Of a stretch of 64,000 bases of DNA, positions 23,201 to 34,800 are shown piece by piece (positions within the stretch are counted from its first letter, which is position 1; each line of letters starts with the position of its first letter). The notes beneath the pieces were generated by a model. It was not told the DNA's origin, did no database searches, and saw nothing but the letters and a program-made list of their open reading frames with translations. The stretch covers positions 1,240,001 to 1,304,000 of the forward strand of contig OZ237745.1 in the NCBI GenBank assembly GCA_965178125.1, written 5' to 3'. Source of the DNA: Bilabrum cf. latius (lineage: Eukaryota > Bigyra: Bicosoecida > Bigyra > Bicosoecida). The position numbers and the translations under genes are program-made.

Positions 23201-25084
23201 GAGGCCATGGACGCGCAAGGGGGCAAGCGATCTGCTGGGGCGGGGCAGGGGCAGGGGCAGGGTGCTCAGGTCGGTGGGGGAGGAGAGGGCGATGGGGAGG
23301 ACAGGGAGGATGACACCGGGGAACAGAGCGCCAGCATGGGATCGGGGGGAGACGGGGTGGTGCTGGCGACGCTGGCCGAGGGCCTCGAGGCCTGGCCTGC
23401 GACAGTGCGGAGCTTCGTGCAAGGCACGCTATTCGTGCTGCTGTCGCACCCCGGGCTGCGACGGGACGCGCGACGCATGGGCCTGGGCGAGATCCTGGAG
23501 GGCGCGCGGGTGCAGGAGGAGGAGGAGGCCGAGATCGCCGAGGAGGAGGCGCGTGAGGCGGCAGGGGACGCCGCTCGCAGGGTCCAGGAGGGCAGGGCGC
23601 GCTGGAGGCGGACTTTTGCGCAGCACCTGCAGCTGATCGGGCAGATGCTGGGGCGTGCACTCCCAGAAGAGGAGGGCGGGAAGGACGAGGCGGAGCAGGA
23701 GCAGGAGGGGGTGGGTGACCTGGGCCCTCGTGGGCACGAGGAGGAAGACGAGGACGAGGACGAGGTGGAGGCCATCGAGGCGGGCGAAGAGGAGGACGAG
23801 GAGGAGAACAGCGCGAGCAGGCGGTGCAGTGGTGCAGCGGTGCAGGAGGCAGAGGGCTGGATCGAGAGCCCAGACGCGGACCAGGGCTTCGTGCTGCGGG
23901 CGGATGGGGGCCGCGGGGAGACCGAGGGCGAGACGCTGCTGTGGGAGTTTGCAGCAGCCGGGGCCCGTGCCAGCGAGGCATGGACCGGCCCGATGGGCAG
24001 TGGAGCTGTGCACGAGACCGGCCGCATGCCCTTGGCTCCCCCACCCGTCGGGGGTGTGGAGTTCAGCTAGCCCGGTGGTGCCCACGTGCGGCCTGCGGGG
24101 CACGGGCATGGGCTCTCCTTGGTTCCGGAGATGGAGGGCGAAGGTGAGGGGGAGGGCGATGGGGGCAGCAGCCAGGGCGGTGGCAGCAGCGCCCGAGGCC
24201 CCATGGAGCTGGAGGCAGGGTCCCGTGGGGCGCGCAGTCCGGTGGGCGTGCGGGCTTAGGCTGGCGGCCTCGGGGCCAGTGCCAGGGACTCGCTCGCTCT
24301 GTCGGCCGAAGGGGCCTCCATGCGGGATAGCGAGGTGCGCGGGGAGAGGAGAGATGGGCAAAGGGGCGGTGGCAGCGGCCGCCTGACGGAGTGGGGCTCT
24401 GACCTCCGTGGGGGCAGTGCCCTGAGCAGGGCGGGGGCTAGTGTGCTGGGGACGACTGCGAGCCAGGGCCAGGGCCAGGGGCAGGGTCAGGGACAGGGAC
24501 AGGGCGATGGGAAAGAGGGAGACGATGTGCCGGACGAGACGCAGCCTGAAGCTGCAGCCTTCGTGTCTCGCAGCAAGCTGGCGAGGACCCCCGATGGCTT
24601 GAGGGGGAGGCGGCGGGCGGGGTGGGGGCATGAGGGGGCGGAGGGGGAGGGGTTTCGAGCGGATCCAGGTGCAATGCATGGTGGTGCAATTCCCCGGAGG
24701 TCTTCTCCCTTGCGGCCGAGAAGGGAGGGTGCACCGCACGGTGGCGCGGGGGCATCTCCTGCTGACGGCAGCATGGAGGGGCGCTCGGGGCACGCGTCTT
24801 TCGGAGGCGGCGGCGGAGGTGCTGGGCGCGGCAAGGACAATGGCAAGGGGTAGGGGTAGAAGGAGCTGCCTGGTGACACCCGCGAGCTCGTGGCTTTCCG
24901 GGTGCAGAAGCAGCTGCCCAGGACGCCGCCAGGGGGTCGGCGGGCGAGGGGAGGGCACGACCCGAGGGGTCCACCAGCAGGGGCAGGTCCTTCTGGGGGC
25001 GAGGCCTACTTTGAAGACGATGCGGGCCCACAGGGCTATGGCGGTAGGGGTGGTTACGGACAGGATGGATAGCAGGCATGGTAA
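20243..25084 (+). CDS. ARMC9: ARMC9-like LisH/armadillo protein of the ciliary base
   Basis: In animals ARMC9 is a basal-body and ciliary-base protein (a Joubert syndrome gene) involved in cilium stability and Hedgehog signalling. The frame gives 1613 aa with nine TAGs read as sense (21071, 21983, 22598, 23171, 24068, 24257, 24851, 24857, 25070) and ends in TAA at 25082-25084. A LisH motif lies near residues 90-115 ('EYLAWRGATDAL'). Next come 'AFDRGDRGRFLRLWARHV' and 'RLELYLRVGLALHRH', then 'QALRWRVTRSAPG', 'GALQKCSLRPSARE' and 'AALLMNLCL', each matching human ARMC9 in order. The C-terminal third is acidic then Gly-rich. It is about twice the usual length because of low-complexity inserts. 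It implies that the organism builds cilia or flagella. Confidence 0.85.
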
Positions 25085-25273
25085 ACGGCAGGCCGAAAGC
25101 AGCACGCCACACCGCCCAGGCAACTCGCGGCAGTGGGCTGCAGTCGCGAGGACGTGTTTGCCAGCCTCCCGGCATCGTATTTTGTGGTGACTGCAAGAAT
25201 GGATGCGTACAGACAACTATTTATGTTACACAGTGCACATGGTAGGCTGCTCAGTTAGTTTCTGCTGCGGGGG

Positions 25274-28200
25274 ATGTTGCAAAGCGGTCGACGTGGCACA
25301 ACCGGAGTGCCCCAACACCTGAGACGCCGTAATTTCAGCTCTGCTCTGGTATAGAGCAAAGGTTGCGGCAATATTGTAGTGCAGCCGGCCATTCAGGTGG
25401 CACGCCTGGCTCCTGCTTCTGCTCGCTCGCGCTGCGGATAGCTGCTGCTGTGGGGAATATCGAGAAGCTGCGCTGGCGAAGCACGCCGTCCAAGTGTTGA
25501 AGTAGGCACAAGTCCGCGGTAGAAATCAGATAGTCTTAGAAAGTCAGCGGGTGTCCTGAGAGCAGCTTCGCTCCATCTGCTGGGATGGACAGCAGATCAC
25601 CCGGCAGAGACAGCAGTTGCCGCTGCGCTCGATCAATACGGCGCTGAAGATGCCGAGCAGCTTTGGAAAGCCCTGTTGGACAGTGTCCCACCCGGTTTTG
25701 CCAGTATTTAGGGCTATACGCGTCCTCTTCTGTCCAGGCGATCGTACGAGTTGCTCGTAAAGTCGCTCGGGAAGGCTGCCCTGCGAGAAGCGATGCGACA
25801 GGACACAAGCCATACGACTGTGGTGTGGGCCGCTCGGCTACAGGATTTGGTAGAACACATCGCCAGATCACGGGTGCTGCTTCCTTCTCAAGACCGAGCC
25901 CGCGCTTCAGTGGCCGCGGAGCTGCTGTTCCGAGCGAGGGGCTGCCTCCTCAAGGCTCGCCGCGAGCAGATTCGAGCCGATCGGGCGAGCGGGAGGCAGG
26001 GCGGAGGCGAGGGTAAGGGACGCAAGTGGGCTATCCCGGGGTTAAAAGCGCGCAGCCCCGCTGACCTCGAGTCCATGGCTCGCATGCGGCTGGCTGCGCG
26101 GGCGGCCGAGACTGCCAAGCTGGAGGCTGGGCTCTCGAGCGGGGGCCACGGCAGCGGTGGGCCTGCGCTATCTGGCGCTGGGGATGTGGCAGGGGACAGG
26201 GGCATGCGGTTCCCGCGAGCAGCGGTCCGGCGGGAAATGGTGCGGATCGTGGAGGAGGCAACTGGTGGAGATGCACTGCATGGTGGCGCAGAGAGGACAC
26301 TACGCGAGCTGAGTCTGCGCCCTGGCGATGTGGGTGAGTTTGCGCGGCTGCTGCTGGAAGAGGGGGCGGAGGCGGAAGCGAGCGGGGGTGGTGGAGCAAG
26401 GGGGAAAGGAGAGGGAGAGGGAAAGGGGCAGGGGCAGGGCACAGTCGATCCGACAGGCCGAGTGCAAGAGGATGGTCAGCTGCAGGTTGGACAGAGGCAG
26501 GAGGCGAAAGAGCGGGTCAGGACGGGGATCCCTCGGCCAATGGGGCACCCAGGGCTGCCTGTCTCGCTGCTGCCTCCCGAGGTAGAGCTGCCCGTCCCCT
26601 CCTCCTCCGCCTCCTCCCCTCTTTCGGGTGAGGACCCAGTTCCCTCGTTGGAAGGACACAGAGAGCCCTATGACGCGCTGCTCAAGCCCTTCGGTCTGCT
26701 TCCCCACCATGCCCACGATTACCAGCCGAGGGCAGGGGGGCAGACAGGTGGATCGACCACCAGCAGTCGAGATGCCGACAGCCCGCCCCCATCCCTCGTG
26801 CCCTGCGGCGCGTCCCTGGGTCCCAGCGACCCCGTCACACTGCTTCGTCAGCAATTCGCTCCCTCTGACGCCGCGGCCTTTTTGGAGCAGCAGTGGCTCG
26901 GCTGGGCAGAGGCAAGGGAGGCCGCCCTGGGTCGACTGCAGGCACAGGGCAAGAGCGTGGAGGAGGCGCACGGTGCGCTGCCCGCCGCTCTGCAGCAGCC
27001 GCCCCCGCCCCCTCGGTGGGCGTGTGAGTTTGACCCCGAGGCTCACGGCGACTCGCTGCAGGCCGCTGTGGGAAGGGCGCTGGCAGAGCTCGCCCGGGCC
27101 CGCCCCACCGAAGCCATGGCTCTCGGAGCCAGCCCGGAGGAGTTCCCCGCCAGCTGCTCGGCGCTGATGCATCGCACTGCAGTACTCGCTGCGGTGGGCA
27201 AGAGAGGCAGGCCGCTCGATGCATGCGCCGCCCAGCTGCTGGCCCAGGCAGCGACGGAGACGGCCGCCCGCCAGAGGGACTGGCAGTTAGTGCGCGCGCT
27301 GACCAGGCGCATGGCAGCCGGCCAGCACGCGGCGACGGGAGGTGGGCTGCAGCGGGGCATTCCTCTGGCGCCGTCGAGCGGGGCGGCGGCTCGGTGGTCG
27401 AGGGCGTTGCGCAGAAGGGGCCGCGGGCAGGAGGCGATTCGGGTGCTGCAGGCGCACATGGACGCGGGGGGCCGCGTGTCTCACGCGACTCTCGTGGCTT
27501 CTCAGCGGGCAGCCCTCCTCGCGTGGGACGGGGAGGCCAGCGCGGCGGCGTGGCGGGCACACGTGCGCGGCATTGGGGGCGCCCCTGGGCTAGCGGCTCC
27601 CACGTCCTCTCCCCCGGGGGTGGAGGCCTACGAGATCCGCATGGCGGTGTTGGCCGCTGATGGGGACAGGGGGGCGGCGCTGCGGCTGCTGGACGAGGCC
27701 CAGAGGTTGGGGCTGCCTCCTACGGGCAGGCTGTACACGGGTGCTGCCGCTGCGTTGGCAGCCGCTGCTGGTGCGGGGCGGCCCCAGGGCCCCCGTGCTG
27801 AGGCGGCGCTGGTGGCCTCTGCGGGTCTCTCCAGGGAGGTGCAGGGGCCGCAGGGGCGGGGCAAGGGGCTCTCGCGCCCCACCAAGGTGTAGGTGCTGTT
27901 GGCGCAGGGGGCGGTGGGGAGGGCGGTGGCTAATGTGCTGACGCTGCTGGACGACTTCATTGCCAGGAGGAAGGAGCGCAGGTCGGTGGTCGGCATCCGC
28001 AGCGGAGCTCTCGCGCCGCTGACCCTGCAAGAGGTGCAAGCGCTGCTGGCGGCTGCTGCGCTAACCACTGCGGCTGGGGCTCGGGACGATCTGACAGCGG
28101 AGGTACTGCGGGACTATGCCGGGGAGTTGGGCGCACTGGTCGAGGCGGAGCGATCCCTCGTGGGTGGATCCAACGGGGTGTAGGTAGACGACGCAGACGG

Positions 28201-31200
28201 GCACGGTGGGGCCGGGGGCGTCGACGAGGAAGAAGGAGTCGGCTCACGGGTGGGCGTGGATAGCGGGGCGTGGGCGGCCATCCGGGAGCAGCAGCCACAC
28301 TCGTCACCTGATGGATCGCCCGGGGACCTCGTTGGCCCTGCCTCGTGGGTAGCAGCGCCGCCTCCAACCCTCACGGCAGCGTTGGCAGCAGTGACGTCAG
28401 CGTCTACGTCATCCCGGGCCGGTGAGTCAATCCGGCGATTGGCTGCCCTGCGTCGAGGCCTGCTGCGGGAGACGGGTGTCCTCGAGGAACAGCCCGGGGA
28501 GCAGGCCCTGCTTGGAAGGGAGCCTCGCTGGTGGGAGGCCTTGGAGCGACAGGCGCTCTGCGTGGGCGCGGACGTGGGCAAGTGGCCCGCGCACGTGACT
28601 GCACTCAAGGCGCGGGGGCTGTCGGGGGCGTGGAGCGACGGGCGGCCTGGGTTACGGTCGTCAGCCCTTGCTCTCCGGCAGCGCCTCGTTGGTCTTTCTG
28701 AGGCACCTCTGGGCATCAACAGTTCAGGAGCACCCTCCGTGGAGGAACAACAGGTAGTGGGCGCGCTGGCCCAGGCCTGGGGGCAAGAGGCGGGCACTCG
28801 CTCAGGAGAGGGGCACACAACGGGGAGGGCGCCGAATGTCAGCGCAGATGTCCTGGAGGCAATCGTGGGGGCGGGCCGAGGCAGCGCACAGGCCGACTGG
28901 GGCGTCGATGAGGGGGGTGACGTGCTTCAAGAAGGGGCAGCGAGAGCAATGCGGGCGGCACAGGCGCTCAGGAGGGCTGGCGGTCTGGCGGTGCTGGGCT
29001 GTGCGGAGGCCACGCGCGCGGGTGGTGCGCCACCCGCCTCTAGCGAGCACACGGCCACACGAGAGGACAGTCAGAGGGATGCCTCAATCATCGCATGGCT
29101 GGAGGGTAGTACTCAGTCGAGCGAGGATGGCAGCAGCAGCAGCAGCACTAGTCCAAACCTGGACCGTGTCGACGAGCAGCTGCTGCGGGCTGCAGACCTC
29201 GCGGATGCCGGCGACGTGGGACCAGCGGCAGCGCAAGTAGTCCGCGCACTCATGCGATGCAGTATGGCTGCTGCAGAGCACTAGCTTGGCTCGGGCACTC
29301 CTGAGGGACAGAATGATGATTCGTCATCTGTGACTGCGCCCGGGTGGCCGCTGGGGCTGCAAGGTGCACCCGTGTCTGCTGTGCGCTGGGCCGTCGCCAC
29401 GATGCTTGCGCAGTCTCCTCCTCAGGGAACAGACGCGCTGGCCCTCCTCGAGGAGGTCGAGGGCGACTGGGCCGCCCGTTGCCAGGCGCTCGCCGACGGC
29501 TGGAACGGCCTCGGGATCCGCGATGACGGGCCCGTTGAGAGTGCATTGCCGCAGTGCCCGCAGTGCATCCCCGTGGCTAGCGTGCTGCCTGTGTGTCCCT
29601 CCGTGCCCCTGGGTGCTGTGGGTCTAGCGATGGGCACCACGGGGAAGACCCTGAGGGCGGAAGAGTCGGACACTGACGTGCCGCTAGCAAGCGAGCAATG
29701 GGGCCATGGCACAGGCAGCCGGGAGCAGGGACAGGCAGACGTCGCTCGGCGGTGGCTGACGGATGCCCGGGCTGCCTGTAGAGCCGCATGGCGAGACCTC
29801 TAGGCAGGAAGGCATGCCGTGAGTCCGCCCGCGCTGAGGATCTCCGAGATATCCGGTGCGCTGGCCGCTGCTCGACGCGCGGGGGACAGCCAGCTGGCCG
29901 TCTCTGTGCTCCGGATTGCGCTTGGCGCCGATGGTGCGGATGGGTGGCCCGGGCTGGTGGCTGCGAGTCTCGAACTGCAGGCCAGGGCTGCTGCCACTGC
30001 AGCTGTGCTGCTGACGGGCTCCCCCGTGCCCCAGCACCTGGACCACGTGGGGCTGGGTCCCCTGAGGGAGGCGGCACGGCGCGCACACACGCTGGCTGCC
30101 GGGACGCAGGCGCGCGAGGAGGCGATGGAAGCACTGGGGCGGAGAGCCGCTCGGGTGGCGGAGCATGCTGCAGCTGCAGGGCAGTCCAAGCAGGCACTGC
30201 GGACGTGGACACCGACGCTGGCCGACTTCCGCTCTGGCCTGGACGCTTGTGTGAAGGCAGGATCCGAGGACGATGCCCGGGAGGTGCTGCGGTTGCTGTA
30301 GCGTGCCCAAGGCGGTTCTGTTCCGATTCCCGCCGAGATCGTGGACTCACTGCACGCGGAAGGAGGAGGTTTCCAACAGCTGGCGCTAGACGCTGCGCGT
30401 GGCGCGCTCGATGAGCGGCCTGCAAGTGAAGGAACGGGCTAGCTGGGCTCGAGCGATGCTGCTCCTGGCCTGAGCGAGGCCAGTGATGGAGAGGCTGAGG
30501 AGGAGGAGGAGGAGGATGAAGACGATGCCTCTGCCGATGACTTCCTGTCGCTATCAGACTTTGAGGAAGAAGAAGAAGATGAAAATGAAGAAGACGGCTT
30601 GGACGACGGGGGTTCATCCGATTCGGAGCAAGAAGTTGCAGGTGGTATGGGATCTGAATCTGACTCTGACTCTGACTCTGACTTGGTCGCAGAGGCAGAG
30701 GCAGATAGTGGCAAGACTCCGGCCGTTGTGCAGGTGGACGCGAGCGGTTCAGAACATGAGCAGGTAAGGCAAGCCCTGGCCGCCTACGGTCTCGCTGGGG
30801 CTTCAGCTCCGGGGAGCGATGCATTCAGCCAGGTGCCCGCGCGTCGGGGGGTCCTCTTTGGGGAGGCGCCTGGGGCTTAGGCGGGAGCCGTGAAAGTGTT
30901 TCCCGGCGCAACTGCTGCTGAACCGTCTGCCCCAGGGGCCATAGGCGCTGGTGAAGCCATTGAAAGCGCAGCGATGGCGGTGCGTGGCGGTGGCGAGGCT
31001 GTTGGCGACATCGACACTGAGAGGGACAGGGACGGTACCCCCACGAGCAGCCGCGCACGTGCCCGTGCCTGGGCCTAGGCCCTGGAGGGGGCTGCCATCC
31101 GCGCGCTGAGGAGGCACGGGGGAGAGGAAGGGCTGGCGGAGCAGATGGACTCTATAGTCGCGCGGGGAGATACGTGGTCCATTGCGAGGGAAGCTGTGGA

Positions 31201-31591
31201 GGCGGCCGGTAGGATCACTGGGAAGCGGCGGGCGCCCCGGCGGAGGGTGGACCAGATGCCTCCCGCGGTGCCGGAGCCGGTGGACTTGGAGCCTGTGGGC
31301 GAGGCAGCAATTGGCGATGCACCTGCATGCAGCAGGGGGCGGCTCGTGCTGCAGGGAGCCATGGTGGAGGCGGTGGCGGCAGCGAGCGGGCTCCGCGTGG
31401 TGGACTTGCTTAAGGTGTGCAGCGCGGCTGGCGTTAAGGTCTCGGAGAGGCGAAGGGACGCCATGCTGGCTGCGCTCGGCGAGCACGCTGCCAGGGTAGC
31501 CCTGCGAGATGCGTACAGCAGCCGGCACAGTGCCGTGGGTGGAAGCCAGCTCGCGGGCGAACTGGACTCGAGCCAGGAAGGGCGGCAGTGA
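25274..31591 (+). CDS. Giant PPR-like helical-repeat protein with organelle-type N-terminus
   Basis: One frame of 2105 aa with about twelve TAGs (25352, 25439, 25520, 25709, 27890, 28181, 29282, 29801, 30299, 30440, 30878, 31076) and a TGA stop. The ATG at 25274 gives an Arg/Ser-rich start ('GRRGTTGVPQHLRRRNFSSA') resembling a mitochondrial or plastid presequence. An in-frame ATG at 25199 is an alternative start. Pentatricopeptide-like units are visible, for example 'RGQEAIRVLQAHMDAGG' and 'YEIRMAVLAADGDRGAALRL' followed by 'LDEAQRLGLPPTGRLY'. A strongly acidic Ser/Asp/Glu segment lies near 30470-30720. By family rules, PPR proteins bind organelle RNA. I am sure of the gene, moderately sure of the PPR call, and cannot name a target. 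Confidence 0.65.
30654..30688 (+). repeat. Ser-Asp coding microrepeat
   Basis: Tandem 'tctgac' hexamers encode (Ser-Asp)n within the acidic segment of the PPR-like protein. It is probably disordered. Confidence 0.75.
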
Positions 31592-31808
31592 CCCGTTCGG
31601 ATGCAAACTGTGTGTCGATCTACTGTGCTAAGGCACGGCGTGCTTGAGCTGAATTCATGAGTTGTACAGCTACATCGAAACGGCCACACTCTTCCCTCTC
31701 ACTGCAACTTACTTGGCAGCCCCGACTAGTAGTCCGAACCTTTGCTCAACTGCACGTGTCACACTCACCTGTGTACAAGCAGCTCAGGACTTTCCTGTTG
31801 GGAGATGC
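31592..31808. other. Convergent 3' spacer
   Basis: 217 bp between the TGA of the PPR-like gene and the TGA of the opposite-strand coiled-coil gene. It must hold both polyadenylation regions. No gene is seen. Confidence 0.4.
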
Positions 31809-34800
31809 TCAATCGAAGATTCTAAACTGCAGGCTCAGCAGCTCAGAGTCCTGGCCACCTGACTGCTGCTCGGCCGCTGTGCTGCTGCTGGCGGAGCCCT
31901 GCCCCGGCACCTGCGTCGACTGGGAGGCTCCCGGTGCCTGGCGCACTGCAGCGGCGGCTGCCGTGGCCTCGTCGTCCATGTCTCCCATGGCTCCGAGCAG
32001 TCCACCCGTCCCAAACAGGTCGCTCGTGCCAGAATCGAAGAGGCCGCCGCCCCCACTGCCAGTGCCGCCGGCCGCAGCCCCCATCGGCGGGCTTGCCCTG
32101 GTGGCGGCGGGGTTGGGAACGGTCAGGCCGGCGCTGGCGCTGGCCATCCCGCCGCCTGAGCCGCCCCCTCCTGGCAGCGAGGGCGCCAGCATGCCCCCCT
32201 CCGGCTCCCCCAGCGAGGACCCAGCGCCCAGGGCGGCCAGCGCGCCCGATGGGCCCGAGTGCCCCCCCCACAGCGAGCTCATCTCGAACAGGCGGGAGGA
32301 GTCCTGCACCCCAATGCCCGCGTCCGCCCCGTGCCCCGTGCTCCCGCGAGGCACCGGATCGAAGCCAGCCACGGCAGAAGCCGGCTGGTAGCCCCCAGAC
32401 ATCACGGGACGCTCGCGCTCCACCGGCTGCTGCTGCTGGTGGTGGTGGTTGTTGTTGTTGTGGTGGTGCGGCTGGGGCACGTGGGCCGAGGGTCCGCCGC
32501 CCACGGTCAGCGCGCCGAGGCCCGGGGTCAGCTGGCCCAGCCCGGTGGGAACGGGCCCCAAGCTCGTGCCCGATGATGCCCCGAGCAGCCCCGCCCCTCC
32601 CGCGGACAGCGGACCGCCCCTTCCCGCGGGGGACTCGCGCGCCGCCCCCATGCCCGAGCGACCCACCGGCGGGGTGGCGCTTGTGGGGGCGCCGGGCGTG
32701 GCCCTCTGGGGTGCCACCACTGCTGCGGCGGCGGCGGCGGCGGCGGCCTGCAGGTGGTGCGGCACGTCCTCGCCAGATCCCGTCCCCGCTCCAGAGACAG
32801 ACGCGCCCAGAGCCAGCCCTTGGCTCGGGCCAGATGGCGGGTCCCACGCCCCCCCGCGCGCCCCACCTGGAAGGCCCAGCCCTCCTGCCTCCCGGGCCTG
32901 GTGCCGGCTGCGGCGAGCTCCCGGCGTGGCCACGTGCCCGCCCATCCTCTGTTCCCTGGACTTGGACTCCTCGTGGGGGCCGCCACGGGCTGAGGCGGCG
33001 CTAGAGTGCTGCTACTGCTGCTGCTGCTGCTACTGCTGCTGCTGCTGCTGCTGTCTGGCTGCCTGCCGCTCCCTTCGCTTGGCGGCGTTGGCCCGGCGGT
33101 CCGACCGCGCGTCAGAGGCAGAGGCGGACGCGGGCTTGGCCTGTCCCGAGGCAGCCGTGAGGGGAGCTGCGCGCAGAGTCGCCGGGCCTCGCGACACGGA
33201 GGGGGTTGCAGCTTCCTGGGCGGCTGCTGACCTGCGCTGCGCAGCACCCTGCGTGGCTTTGCTGGCGCCAGCTGCCGGGGCTGTGGTGGCCACAGCCGCA
33301 CTGCCGCGCTTCTTCTGCGCCGCCTCCCTGTCCCTGGCCGCCTGCTGCTGCTGCTGCCTGGCCTTCTGCTGCTGCTCTTTCGCCTGCTGCAGCCTGAGGG
33401 CCTTGGCCGCCTTCTTGGCTTCTTTCTGGGCCTCCCGCTCCTTCTTCTTCCGGGCCTTCTCCTCCTCCTTGCGACGGGCATGCGCCTCCTGCTGGTGTCG
33501 CGCCTCCCGCTCCGCCTGCTCCGCCTGCTCCGCAGCCAGGCGGGCGTCCTCAGCAGCCTGCAGCGCCTCCTGCCTCGCCTCGTCCCGGGCCCGCTCCTCC
33601 TTGGCCCTCCGCTCCTTCTCTTCTTTCGCCTTGGCCTCCCTGGCGCGGCGCTCCTCCGCCTCCTCCTCCTGCTTTTTCTTGGCGGCCGCTTCCTCCTGCC
33701 TTTTCTTCTCCCTGGCCGCCACCTCCCGCTCGTGCTTCTTGGCCTTCTGCCGCGCCTGGCGCTCCTGACGGTTCAGCTCCTCGGCGGCCTTGCGCTGCTC
33801 GTCCTCCAGCAGCGCCGAGCGCAGGGACTTGGCGTGCGCCTCCCTGCGCTCCTGCAGGCAAGCGTCCACGATGCGAACCAGCAACGCGCTCACCACCGCG
33901 CTCTCGAGGTGCCCCTGGATCCCACGGCTCGCGTCCTCGTGCCGGTTCTCCGTGACGGCACGCCCCACCACCCGTAGCTCCTGGCGGGCCCCCCTTGCGA
34001 GAGTTGAGGTCCAGCGCAGCAGCATGGACAGCAGGCACGGGGCCGCAGCGTCCTCCAGGTACCAGAAGCGCTCCCTGTCGTCGCGGCGGAAGCGCACGTA
34101 GGACAGGTGCCCGTCGTTGCTGATGATGGGCCACACCCCGTCCCGGTGCAGATTGCAGCCGACCATCCCGCGGAGGCTCAGCCACAGGGGCTGGCAGTCG
34201 ATCACGTCGCAGGTCTCTGAGGCGGTGAGCGAAGCCACACGGGCGCGCTCGGCCGGTGGCAGCGACTCGTAGTAGCTCATCCACACGCTGGGCTGGGTCA
34301 CCAGCACCGACAGGATCTGCGCGGGGTCGCTCTGGCAGGTGCGGAAGAGCCAGGGCTGCTCCCACCACCAGAATGCGTCCTTGGGCCGCGGGGGCAGCGG
34401 GGTTCCGTCCGGGCTCAGGGAGTGCACCTGCGAGGACGCCGAGGACCGTCCCCCTGCCGAGCGGTAGTCGTCGTCCTCGGCCCCGTCAGCGGCGCTGCTG
34501 GCGCGGTCGTCAGAGGGTCGGCTCGCGGCCCCGCTCAGCCCGTCGGCGCGCCCTGTGGCAGAGGCAGCCGCGGCCCGGAAGCCACCCGAGCCCTCGCCCG
34601 CTCCGAGCGACCGCAGGCGCAGCAGCATGCCTACCGCGCCGTGCGTTGCCGCGAGCGGGGACCGCACGCTACCTGCGATGGGACGAGGGGCGCCGGTCAT
34701 GCCCCCCGCAGCGGACGAGGCGCCCAGGGCACCGCGCCGCGCCCGGCCCGCGCCGGCCCCGTGCCCTCCCCTGCGCCTCGAGGAACTCCCTCCCCTAGAG

